Origin: Synanceia verrucosa
Taxonomy: Eukaryota; Chordata; Actinopteri; Perciformes; Synanceiidae
DNA: 64,000 bases
Reading direction: 5' to 3'
Assembly (NCBI GenBank): GCA_029721515.1
Contig: CM056551.1
Location: 31,171,220-31,235,219 of the forward strand
Shown here: positions 23,201-35,700 of the stretch, piece after piece
How the letters are laid out: the number at the start of each line of letters is the position of its first letter
Numbering within the stretch: the first letter of the stretch is position 1
The notes under the pieces: model-generated
Told to the model about the DNA's origin: nothing
Seen by the model: only the letters and a program-made list of their open reading frames with translations
Databases searched by the model: none
Translations under genes and position numbers: made by a program

Positions 23201-26200
23201 ACATGCATGGAAAGCCACCTGCTGCAGACTCCTGGACTCAAACACCTCCAGCTCAGAGAAGATGGACTCCTCCGTCACAGTAATCTGTTTGGTCTCCTCC
23301 TTCAGCCTCCTCTGAAACAGCTTCATCTCCTCGGGAGAGAAGTCACCTCCTTCACTGAACAGCCTGCAGGAGGAGGAGACATTCTTTCAGTGTGACCTTC
23401 TACCTGTGGTTACTCCCAGAGGAATGGTCCAGGTGTTACCTGAAGGAGGCGAGGAGCTGAGAGGTTCTGGTTCGGACCTCCTCCAGTCTGAGGCGGACTG
23501 TCCTCCTGAAGGAGGTCTGGCAGTGCTGGGTGTCTTTAATATGTTGGTCCAGACGGTCCTGCAGGGTGGAGCTCACTGCCTCCAGCCTGTGGACAGTCAC
23601 ACAGTCTATAAGAACAGTAATAAGTGTGATCAGTCTGTCTGAGCTGACCACAGATCAGTGGTTACCGATGGCTGCTGTCAGCTGCCAGGATGTCCTCCTC
23701 CATGTTGGACAGACTGACAGTGAATTCCTGATTCTTCCTGCTGATGGAGGTCTGCAGCTTCTGCAACTCTACCCTGCAGGAAGCCAACATGTGCACCACC
23801 TCCTCACAGTGAACATCCACCTGCTGCCTGTGGAGCAGCAGCTCAGCTAACAGAGACACATCAGATTAAATCACTGCTACTAGCATGGTCGCTTTTATTT
23901 TGAATATATCCCAGATGTCTCAGAAACATCAAAGTTACACCTTGTGTAAAACTTAATTAAAACATCAGGGAAAATCTACCACTCTGAGCTAGCAGCTACG
24001 AGCTATGCTAATGCCAGTGCATCTAATCAGACAGATGCTAACAGGCTAAAGCTACTACTTAGCGGTGAGCAAGCACTCATTAAATGGGTGTCAGCTGACT
24101 GCAGACCAGTCACACTTTGAAACTGTGTTACCCAGACGGGGCTGGTAGATGTGGTCGCAGATCTGCTGGGGGTTCAGCTGCTGCAGTTGGAGCTCCTGCT
24201 CCGAAAGCACCCCCTCCTTCCTGTCTGTCACCATGGTGACAGTAGAGCTGAGGATGTCATGGAAATGCTGCTCCAGGTGGTCAAAGAACAGAGTCCTGAT
24301 CCTGGATATGACACAGCAGATTATACTACATCATAGCTACAGAGGTCATGAGGTCATGAGGCTCCTACCTGCTCAGAGACTGCATGAGCAGCTGCTCAGG
24401 AAACAGGCTCAGGTGTGTTTCCTGCTGCAGGTCAGGGGCGGGGCATATGAGGGCAGGACCACTGTAAACCTCGCCCCTGAATGATGTAAATATGACATCC
24501 CTGCTGATGTCATAGAGTTCCAGGAGAGAGGACTCCACCTACACACACACACACACACAGCTTTTTTCTGTACCAATCAGAGATGACAACATTAATTAGT
24601 CACTGATTAGAGTGTCACCTCAGCCAGCCAATCCTGAGAGGGCTGGGAGGGGTCTGGGTCATCCATACAGCTGATTGGATCATTCTTCTTCCTCTTCTGC
24701 TCTGGTTTCTGTTTATCAGCTCCTGCCATGGTCTCTGCACGAACAAACCAGATCAGACCTGTCTGGATGACATCAGACTGGACCAGATCAGACTTCAGTA
24801 ATCTTGCTATATCGTAATTCATCTTTCACTATAGTGCAGATTTTTATTATATGTCGCAAACTTTTTCTGCTGTTTGTGAATTTCTGTGGATTTGTGAATT
24901 TCTGGTGGTGATCGGATCCGATTCGACAGCACCACCACAAATTAATCAGTTTTAAGTTAGGCCATCTCCAGCCAATCCTGAAAATTTCGTCAAAAACTTT
25001 CCATAACTTTTTGAGTTATTTTGCAAACCAACAAACCAAAATACATACAAGCAAATAAACAAACCCCGGTGAAAACATAACCTCCTTGGCGGCGGGGGTA
25101 ACTTTAAATAAAAAAAGTCACGGCGGCAGCAGGTCTGTGCTCTCTGAGTGCTTTTCTAGTTATTTCTGGTACATGCTTCCTCAGTAGACTAGACCAGGAC
25201 AGACTGGACTAGGTATCACTAGACTGATGGACTGACCCTGCTGCTCTGTGTATGATGGGAGGAGGTTCTGCAGTTCTTCGGGATTCTGCAGAGGAGGAAG
25301 AGGAGCAATTGAGGAACAATCCGATTGTTGTTACCATGGTCACCAGCAGGCACATGAGTCTGAGGTGTGGTTGCTGTGGTTACCGGTCGGTAGGCGTGGT
25401 CGACGTGGTAGAAGGAGCTGAGGCTTCTGCTGTAGGACAGGAGCTCCTCCAGGAGGAGGGAAGGAAGGAGATCCAACACCTCCTTCTGATCAGAGACACT
25501 ATGCCTACAGCTGCAAGTTATATCATTTATATTTATCATTATATACACACATATATGACACAGAGTCTCATAAGCACAGTACACAGAATGGACTTCACAG
25601 AGCTCCTGGACTCAAAGTGGACATCTGCAAGACCCGTGCTCTGATGTCACACTAAACTACCTTCTTGCTGTGAGGCGACAGTGTTAACCACTACACCACT
25701 GTGCCGCCCATATATACACATACATACACATATATATGTATATGGCACTAACATGTGTCGTGCAGTACCTGTGTTTGAAGTCCTGCAGGTAGTTAACAGT
25801 CTTGTCCAAAGACGTCTTCAGAGCTCCCTCACTGCTCTCCTGTCTCAGTCCACCCAGCATGTCGTTCAGGTGCTCCTTCTTCCTCTGACAACATAACAGC
25901 AAAGCAGGTGAGACTCACCTGTGTGTGTAGAGGTGAGATGGGTGTCCAGGTCAGACTCACCTGAGTGTGTTGCCGCTGTGAGCATCTCAGGTCGTCCAGG
26001 TGTTGCTGTAGTTCTTCTCCTCTCCTCTCTAGCCTGCAGCTGTGTGTCTCCCATAGCAATGCTGCTCCTCGCATCACAGCAAACACACACCTGCTGAGAC
26101 TGAGAGCACGACGAGCCTCTGAGTCACAGCTCAGCTGCAGACAGGTAGACAGTGAGACAGGTAGGCAGTGAGACAGACAGACAGGTGGACAGACGGGCAG

Positions 26201-26509
26201 TGAGACAGACAGGTATACATACATCTACAGCAGCCAATCGTTCCTCATCCTGGCGCTGGCTTCGTCCAATCAGAGGAAGAAGCTGGGAGCTGACGATGTC
26301 ATTCACCTCCTCCTCTGACAGCTGGAGAGCTGAGAGCGCCTCCTGCAGGAGGGCATGATGGAATCAATAATCAATAATAAAGAGGAGATGTTAATCAATA
26401 GTAAAGTGACTGAAGGTCACCTGGCAGCTCTCCAGCTCAGCCAGTCGCTGCTGCCACACCTGTTCATAGGAACACCTGATCTGATGGAGGAGGTCAGCAT
26501 GATGGCTCT

Positions 26510-26577
<68 letters not shown>

Positions 26578-29500
26578 TAGCTGATGCGGGAACCATGAAC
26601 TTCCTGTTTCAGAAAGGTGAATCTATTTACCGATCTGCTGATTGACAGCCGTCATCTGGTTGAACCAATCAGAGACCAAAGCAGAGGAGCAGGAGGGCGG
26701 GACCAGAGAGCTGAAACAGAGACACTGATTGGCTGTCTGGTGGTGTCGCTTCCTGATCCTTGTTATTAGAGGAGGTAGTACTATACCAATGTACTACTAC
26801 TATACTACTCTAGTATTGTAGTACTCCACTACTATATTACTGCCTCTCACTCAAAAACACCACTGAGGATGTTCCTTCTAATGTCTAACTCGTTCATTCC
26901 AGGGAAAAAGACTCGGCGCTCTCCTGAAATACCATGGCGGTCAAAACAAAAATAAAAACAAAACACCACATGTCGTAGGGATGCGACACACGCTCACCTC
27001 GACAAAAAACAGTGTGTCACAGTGTGATAAAGAATCAGCTTTATCGGCCAGGTATGTTTTCATATATGACAAATTTGACTGATTTAGAGCACTCTCTTTG
27101 TCAGAACATAGAATAAAAAATGCAAAGTGACAGACAGCAGCACACAAGGTAAAGAAATAATAAAATATATATAAATAACAAGGCACCAGCACTGGATTCA
27201 GGAGTAACTCCCTTTTTTTTCAGGTGTAGAGGTGAAACCTCGTCTGTGATTCAATGTTTGTACTTTACTGTAATGAGCATTACATTGTCAAAAAAAACAA
27301 TTTCTCTGCTTTCAGAATCAACTGAATGCCTTGGATAGCACACACGGCTCAGGAGTCAATATTTGACATTACAGCCAATGTCTTTAAGCTTAAAATGAAG
27401 TAGTACAGTGTAGAATATTTTCCACCCTCCACAGCTGTTAAAAAAAAAAAAAAAAAAAGCCAGACAATTCAACAAAATCCGACACATGGGCCTCAACAAT
27501 CAACTCTAAAAAAACTGTTGTTTCCATCCATGTGGTAGTGGTTTTTATTGTGTGTGATGTGAATTTATTATTTTATGTCTGCACTGTAACGCAAACTCTG
27601 ATGGTTCAGTTTTCATCCATCCATCCATCTTCTCCCTCTTATCCTCTCATAGGGTCAGGGGGGCTGGAGTCTATCCCAGCTGTCTTAGGGTGAAAGACAG
27701 GGTACACCCTGGACAAGTGTCCAGTTCATCACAGGACACATAGAGACAGACAACCACTCACACTCACATTCACACCTACGGTCAGTTTAAATTAACCAGT
27801 TAACCTAATCCCCATGCATGTTTTTGGATGGTGGGAGGAAGCCAGAGTACCAGAGAGAACCCACACAGACATGAGGAGAACATGAAAACTCCACACAGAA
27901 AGACCCAGGATTTGAACCCGGTACCATCCTGCTGTGAGGTGACAGTGCTAACCACTACACCACCGTAGTCTGATAAGTGTTTTAATTAAATTCGTTATTA
28001 TTATCATTATCACTATTACTGCAGAAAATTTGAATTAAGTTAAGTTTGAAAAGAAAAACTCCTCTAACCAGATCTTACTGATGATGTCACAACGCTGGTC
28101 TAGCAGATCCTGTTTCTTCTGCTGGTCCAGACCTGAGACCAGCTGTTGGTCCTCATCACTGCTGCAGAATCTCCTACAACACAAACACTGCTGCTAAAAA
28201 CTGCAGGAGTTCTAATGACAGTACTGCTGTTGGGACAGGATCAGCTGACCACTCCGTCACCTGGTCGCTCACCCACCTGAAGCGGTCTATGACCTGGCTG
28301 ACCATGCACCTCCTCCAGCGGCTCAGGCAGTCCTCCCAGTGCAGACGGAGGAGTGACTCCTGCTGCAGTTTCTCCTCCTCGAGGAGCAGCAGGAGACGAG
28401 CCACACTGCGACGGTTTGCCAGGAGACTCTGATTCAACATCTGGGATGAGGAGGAGGAGAAGGAGGAGGAGGTCAGGTATTTGGGGTCAGGGGTCATAAG
28501 TCTGAGGGTCAGAGGTCAAAGGTCAGTTACCGTAGCCTCCTTGTGCATCAGTCTGCAGACGTCAGGTGGAGACAGGAAGTTGATCTTCTCCAGCAGGTGG
28601 AGAAACTTCCTGAGGACAAATCTGATCTACAAGACATGAGAACATCAGTACGCACAGCACACGTCGTACGCTCAGCACACGTCGTACGCTCAGCACACGT
28701 CGTACGCACAGCACACGTCGTACGCTCAGCACACGTCGTACGCACAGCACACGTCGTACGCTCAGCACACGTCGTACGCACAGCACACGTCGTACGCTCA
28801 GCACACGTCGTACGCTCAGCACACGTCGTACGCTCAGCACACGTCGTACGCACAGCACACGTCGTACGCTCAGCACACGTCGTACGCTCAGCACACGTCG
28901 TACGCTCAGCACACGTCGTACGCACAGCACACGCCGTGACGCTTCAGCACACGCCAGACGCGACAGCACACGCCGACGCTCAGCACACGCCAGACGCGAC
29001 AGCACACGTCGTGACGCTTCAGCACACGCCGTGACGCCAGCACACGCCGACGCACAGCACACGTCGTACGCTCAGCACACGTCGTACGCACAGCACACGC
29101 CAGACGCACAGCACACGCCGACGCTTCAGCACACGCCGACGCGACAGCACACGTCGTACGCACAGCACACGTCGTACGCTCAGCACACGTCGTACGCTCA
29201 GCACACGTCGTACGCACAGCACACGTCGTACGCTCAGCACACGTCGTACGCACAGCACACTGACCTGGTCAGTTCTCTGGGTTTCACAGTCGGTCAGTTT
29301 GTGGTTCAGATCCATGATCCTGGTCTCCTTCAGCTGCACCTCCTCCTGCACCTCCTCCCAAAGGACACACACTTCCTGACAGGTAAGAGGGAAGGATGAC
29401 CTGCTACAGAACTTCCTGTTGTCTTTTACAGATACAGACTGAGATATTCAGTAAACGTACTCTAAACTACTGCAGGTGTGTATTAGTACCTGCCCACTGA

Positions 29501-29655
29501 GGTGCTCCAGCTGTCCCAGATGTTCCATTCTGTCCTTCAGGGTGTTCAACCTGAGGTCCACGTCCTGCAGAGAGGATAGCAGCTGCAGACTGACAGTCCT
29601 CACCTGAGCCTCACACACCTGAGGAGACGACAGGTGAGAGGTCATGTGACCACAC

Positions 29656-29708
<53 letters not shown>

Positions 29709-32700
29709 CACACGCACACACACTGTACGCACAGTACATCATAGTACATTATGCATGATACATGTACAAGTGTACTAGCTCAGTGTGTAGTATCTGTTGT
29801 TTCTCAGTGTGTACAGGGGTTGGAGAATGAAAGTGAAACACTGGCCAATTTAGTGTTGGAGGTTTCATGGTTAAATGTGAGCAGCCTGGTGGCCAAACTT
29901 CATTGATTGTACATTGCACCAGTAAGAGCAGAGTGTGAAGCTTCAGCTAGCAGAGTAATAGCACAGTTTGGCTTAAAATATTTCAATGCACACAACATTA
30001 TGGGTGATATATCAGAGTTCCAAAGAGGATAAACTGTTGGTGCACATCTGTGACCAGGACATCAAGTCTTTGTGATGTATCAAAAGCCACGGTATCCAGG
30101 GTGATGTCAGCATACCACCAAGAAGGACGAACCACATCCAACAGGAGGAACTGTGGACACCAGAGGACGCTGTCTGAAAGGGATGTATCCAAAAAACATC
30201 AAAGCACAGCTGCCCAACTCACTGCAGAATTAAATGTGCACCTCAACTCTCCTGTTTCCACCAAAACTGTCCGTCTGGAGCTCCACAGGGTCAATATCCA
30301 TGGCCGGGCTGCTATAGACAAACCTTTGGTCACTCAATGCCAAACATCGGTTTCAACGGTGCCAGCAATGAAATCTTGGGCTGTGGACAATGTGAAACAT
30401 GTCTTGTTCTCTGATGAGTCCATCTTTACTGTCTTTGCCACATTCTGGAGAGTTCTGGTGTGGAGAAGCCCCAAAGAAGCGTACCACCCAGACTGTTGCA
30501 TGTCTAGAGTGAAGCATGGGGGTGGATCAGTGATGGTCTGGGCTGTAATATCATGACATTCCCTAGACCCAATACTTGTGCTAGATGGACACATCACTGC
30601 CAAGGACCATTCTGGAGGACCATATGCACCCAATGGTTCAAACATTGTATCCTGAAGGTGGTGCCGTGTATCAGCATGATAATGCAGAAAGACTGGTGAC
30701 AGAGTGGTTTGATGAACATGAAAGTGAAGCTGAACATCTCTCATGGCCTGCACAGTCACCACATCTAAATATTATTGAGACACTTTGGGGTGTTTTGGAG
30801 GATTTTCCTCCAGCAGCATCACATAGTGACCTGAACACTATTCTGCAAGAATGGCTCAAAATCCCTCTGACCACTGTGCAGGACTTCTATCTGTCATTCC
30901 CAAGATGAACTGATGCTGTATTGGCCGCAAAAGGAGAACCTACACCATACTATGAATTATTGTGGTCTAAAACCAGGAGTTTCACTTTCATTGTCCAACC
31001 TCTGTAGTATCTCTAGTGCCTCAGTGTGCAGTACCTCTAGTACCTCAGTGTGTAGTACCTCTAGTACCTCAGTGTGTAGTACCTCTAGTACCTCAGTGTG
31101 CAGTACCTCTAGTACCTCCATGTGCAGTACCTCTAGTGCCTCAGTGTGCAGTACCTCTAGTGCCTCAGTGTGCAGTACCTCTAGTGCCTCAGTGTGCAGT
31201 ACCTCTAGTACCTCAGTGTGCAGTACCTCTAGTACCTCCGTGTGCAGTACCTCTAGTGCCTCAGTGTGCAGTACCTCTAGTACCTCAGTGTGCAGTACCT
31301 CTAGTATGCAGTACCTCTGGTACCTCAGTGTGCAGTACCTCTAGTACCTCAGTGTGCAGTACCTCTAGTACCTCAGTGTGCAGTACCTCTAGTGCCTCAG
31401 TGTGCAGTACCTCTAGTGCCTCAGTGTGCAGTACCTCTAGTACCTCAGTGTGCAGTACCTCTAGTATGCAGTACCTCTGGTACCTCAGTGTGCAGTACCT
31501 CTAGTACCTCAGTGTGCAGTACCTCTAGTGCCTCAGTGTGCAGTACCTCTAGTGCCTCAGTGTGCAGTACCTCTAGTGCCTCAGTGTGCAGTACCTCTAG
31601 TACCTCAGTGTGCAGTACCTCTAGTATGCAGTACCTCTGGTACCTCAGTGTGCAGTACCTCTAGTACCTCAGTGTGCAGTACCTCTAGTATGCAGTACAT
31701 CTGATACCTCAGTGTGCAGTACCTCTAGTACCTCAGTGTGCAGTACCTCTAGTGCCTCAGTGTGCAGTACCTCTAGTACCTCAGTGTGCAGTACCTCTAG
31801 TATGCAGTACCTCTGATACCTCAGTGTGCAGTACCTCTAGTACCTCAGTGTGCAGTACCTCTAGTATGCAGTACCTCTGATACCTCAGTGTGCAGTACCT
31901 CTGGTACCTCAGTGTGCAGTACCTCTAGTGCCTCAGTGTGCAGTACCTCTAGTACCTCAGTGTGCAGTACCTCTAGTATGCAGTACCTCTGATACCTCAG
32001 TGTGCAGTACCTCTAGTACCTCAGTGTGCAGTACCTCTAGTATGCAGTACCTCTGATACCTCAGTGTGCAGTACCTCTGGTACCTCAGTGTGCAGTACCT
32101 CTAGTGCCTCAGTGTGCAGTACCTCTAGTGCCTCAGTGTGCAGTACCTCAGTATGCAGTACCTCTGGTACCTCAGTGTGCAGTACCTCTAGTGCCTCAGT
32201 GTGCAGTACCTCAGTGTGCAGTACCTCTAGTGCCTCAGTGTGCAGTACCTCTAGTGCCTCAGTGTGCAGTACCTCAGTGTGCAATACCTCTAGTACCTCA
32301 GTGTGTAGTACCTCCAGTACCTCAGAAATGTGTGTCAGCTCTCTCTCCAGATGTTTCAGAGCTTCTTTGTGTTTTTGTTTTGTTTCCTCTGTCAGTCGTT
32401 CAATGATGTCACAGCCCCATTGATCTCCCACTGAGTGAGAGAGGACACATGAAACCACTGACAACACACACACTGATATATTTCATGGTAAATATAAAAA
32501 CAGCTACGAACCCACTGAGTCAGGAAGTCTGGTGACATCATCAACAACAGCATCAGCCTGCTGCCCCCTACTGTAGGGAGGACACAACAACCAGAGAGAA
32601 AGATATTAATGAGTGTTCCTCTCCCTGTCCTTCTGTCCGACCCTCTGTCAGTCTCTCTGTCCATCTATCTACCTGCTGGTTGTACTGCAGTGGGTATTAC

Positions 32701-35700
32701 TGTCCTCAGCAGACAGACAGGTTGTCCTCATGTCCCTCCATCCAGCCAGCAGAGATCTGGACAGCTGCACCTGAAAACAAGTTTATCACAAGCAAACAGT
32801 CAGTGGGAGAAAAAACAGAAACCAATAGAGTACCAGTATATTGTACTAGTATACTAACCAGTTAACAATATAGTACTGGTATACCAACTAGTAAACAATA
32901 TAGTAAGAGTATACTAACCAGTAAACAATATAGTACTACTATACTCACCAGTAAACAATATAGCACTAGTATAGTGACCAGTAAACAATATAGTACTCAT
33001 ATACTAACCAATAAACAATATAGCACTAGTATACTAACCAGTATACAATATAGTACCAGTATACCGTACTAGTATACTGACCAGTAAACAACATAGTACT
33101 AGTATACCAACTAGTAAACAATATAGCAATCGTATACTAACCAGTAAACAATATAGTACTACTATACTAACCAGTAAACAATATAGCACTAGCATACTAA
33201 CCAGTAAACAATATAGCACTAGTATACTAACCAGTAAACAATATAGTACCAGTATACCGTACTAGTATACTGACCAGTAAACCACATAGTACTAGTATAC
33301 CAACTAGTAAACAATATAGCAATCGTATACTAACCAGTAAACAATATAGTACTACTATACTAACCAGTAAACAATATAGCACTAGCATACTAACCAGTAA
33401 ACAATATAGCACTAGTATACTAACCACTAAACAACATAGTACTAGTATACCAACTAGTAAACAATATAGTAATCGTATACTAACCAGTAAACAATATAGT
33501 ACTACTATACTAACCAGTAAACAATATAGTAATCGTATACTAACCAGTAAACAATATAGTACTACTATACTAACCAGTAAACAATATAGCACTAGCATAC
33601 TAACCAGTAAACAATATAGCACTAGTATACTAACCAGTAAACAATATAGCACTAGCATACCAACCAGTAAACAATGTAGTACTAGTATACTAACCAGTAA
33701 ACAATGTAGTACTACTATACTAACCAGTAAACAATATAGTACTGGCATACTAACCAGTAAACAATATAGTACTACTATACTAACCAGTAAACAATATAGC
33801 ACTGGTATGCTATCCAGTAAACAATATAGCACTAGTATACTAACCAGTAAACAATATAGCACTACTATACTAACCAGTAAACAATATAGCACTGGTATGC
33901 TATCCAGTAAACAATATAGTACTACTATACTAACCAGTAAACAATATAGCACTAGTATACTAACCAGTATACAATATAGTACCAGTATACCGTACTAGTA
34001 TACTGACCAGTAAACAACATAGTACTAGTATACCAACTAGTAAACAATATAGCAATCGTATACTAACCAGTAAACAATATAGTACTACTATACTAACCAG
34101 TAAACAATATAGCACTAGCATACTAACCAGTAAACAATATAGCACTAGTATACTAACCACTAAACAACATAGTACTAGTATACCAACTAGTAAACAATAT
34201 AGTAATCGTATACTAACCAGTAAACAATATAGTACTACTATACTAACCAGTAAACAATATAGTAATCGTATACTAACCAGTAAACAATATAGTACTACTA
34301 TACTAACCAGTAAACAATATAGCACTAGTATACTAACCAGTAAACAATATAGCACTAGCATACCAACCAGTAAACAATGTAGTACTAGTATACTAACCAG
34401 TAAACAATGTAGTACTACTATACTAACCAGTAAACAATATAGTACTGGCATACTAACCAGTAAACAATATAGTACTACTATACTAACCAGTAAACAATAT
34501 AGCACTGGTATGCTATCCAGTAAACAATATAGCACTAGTATACTAACCAGTAAACAATATAGCACTACTATGCTAACCAGTAAACAATATAGCACTACTA
34601 TACTAACCAGTAAACAATATAGTACTACTATACTAACCAGTAAACAATATAGCACTGGTATGCTATCCAGTAAACAATATAGCACTACTATACTAACCAG
34701 TAAACAATATAGCACTGGTATGCTATCCAGTAAACAATATAGCACTACTATACTAACCAGTAAACAATATAGCACTACTATACTAACCAGTAAACAATAT
34801 AGCACTGGTATGCTAACCAGTAAACAATATAGCACTACTATACTAACTAGTAAACAATACAGCACTACTATACTAACTAGTAAACAATACAGCACTACTA
34901 TACTAACTAGTAAACAATATAGCACTAGTATACTAACCAGTAAACAATATAGTACTAGTATACTAACCAGTAAACAATATAGCACTACTATACTAACCAG
35001 TAAACAATACAGCACTACTATACTAACTAGTAAACAATATAGCACTAGTATACTAACCAGTAAACAATATAGTACTAGTATACTAACCAGTAAACAATAC
35101 AGTACTAGTATACTAACCAGTAAACAATACAGCACTACTATACTAACTAGTAAACAATATAGCACTAGTATACTAACCAGTAAACAATATAGTACTAGTA
35201 TACTAACCAGTAAACAATATAGCACTACTATACTAACCAGTAAACAATATAGCACTACTATACTAACCAGTAAACAATATAGCACTAGTAGACTAACTAG
35301 TAAACAATATAGTACTAGTAGACTAACTAGTAAACAATATAGTACTAGTAGACTATCCAGTAAACAATATAGTACTAGCAGACTAACTAGTAAACAATAT
35401 AGTACTAGTAGACTATCCAGTAAACAATATAGTACTAGTAGACTATCCAGTAAACAATATAGTACTAGTAGACTATCCAGTAAACAATATAGTACTAGTA
35501 GACTATCCAGTAAACCAGTTTCACGGAGCACTGAGTGTGTTTTTGTACACTAGTTACATATTCAGGAGGCCTCTCTTTCTCTGAAGTATCTCAGTGAAGA
35601 GACTTTGAAGCAGTCACGGTCGGGCAGTGTTATTGTGTTAAAAGCTGTTACAGCCGATCGCATGATCGCTTTTGTTTACATTTGCGTTCCTTCCAAGATG

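Noticed and set aside
28645..29262. Possible CRISPR-like array (regular direct repeats)
   Set aside because: Units are contiguous without unique spacers, the context is a vertebrate intron, and no cas-like genes exist.
32850..35515. Repeated TACTAAC, the yeast branch-point sequence, in the 30 bp array
   Set aside because: It is on the plus strand, whereas CCDC180 is transcribed from the minus strand, so it is not in the RNA in that sense.
33227..35531. Minus-strand frames of 241 and 523 codons resembling a hydrophobic membrane protein
   Set aside because: A 30 bp repeat without stops gives a 10-residue periodic peptide; there is no start context, domain or splice support.
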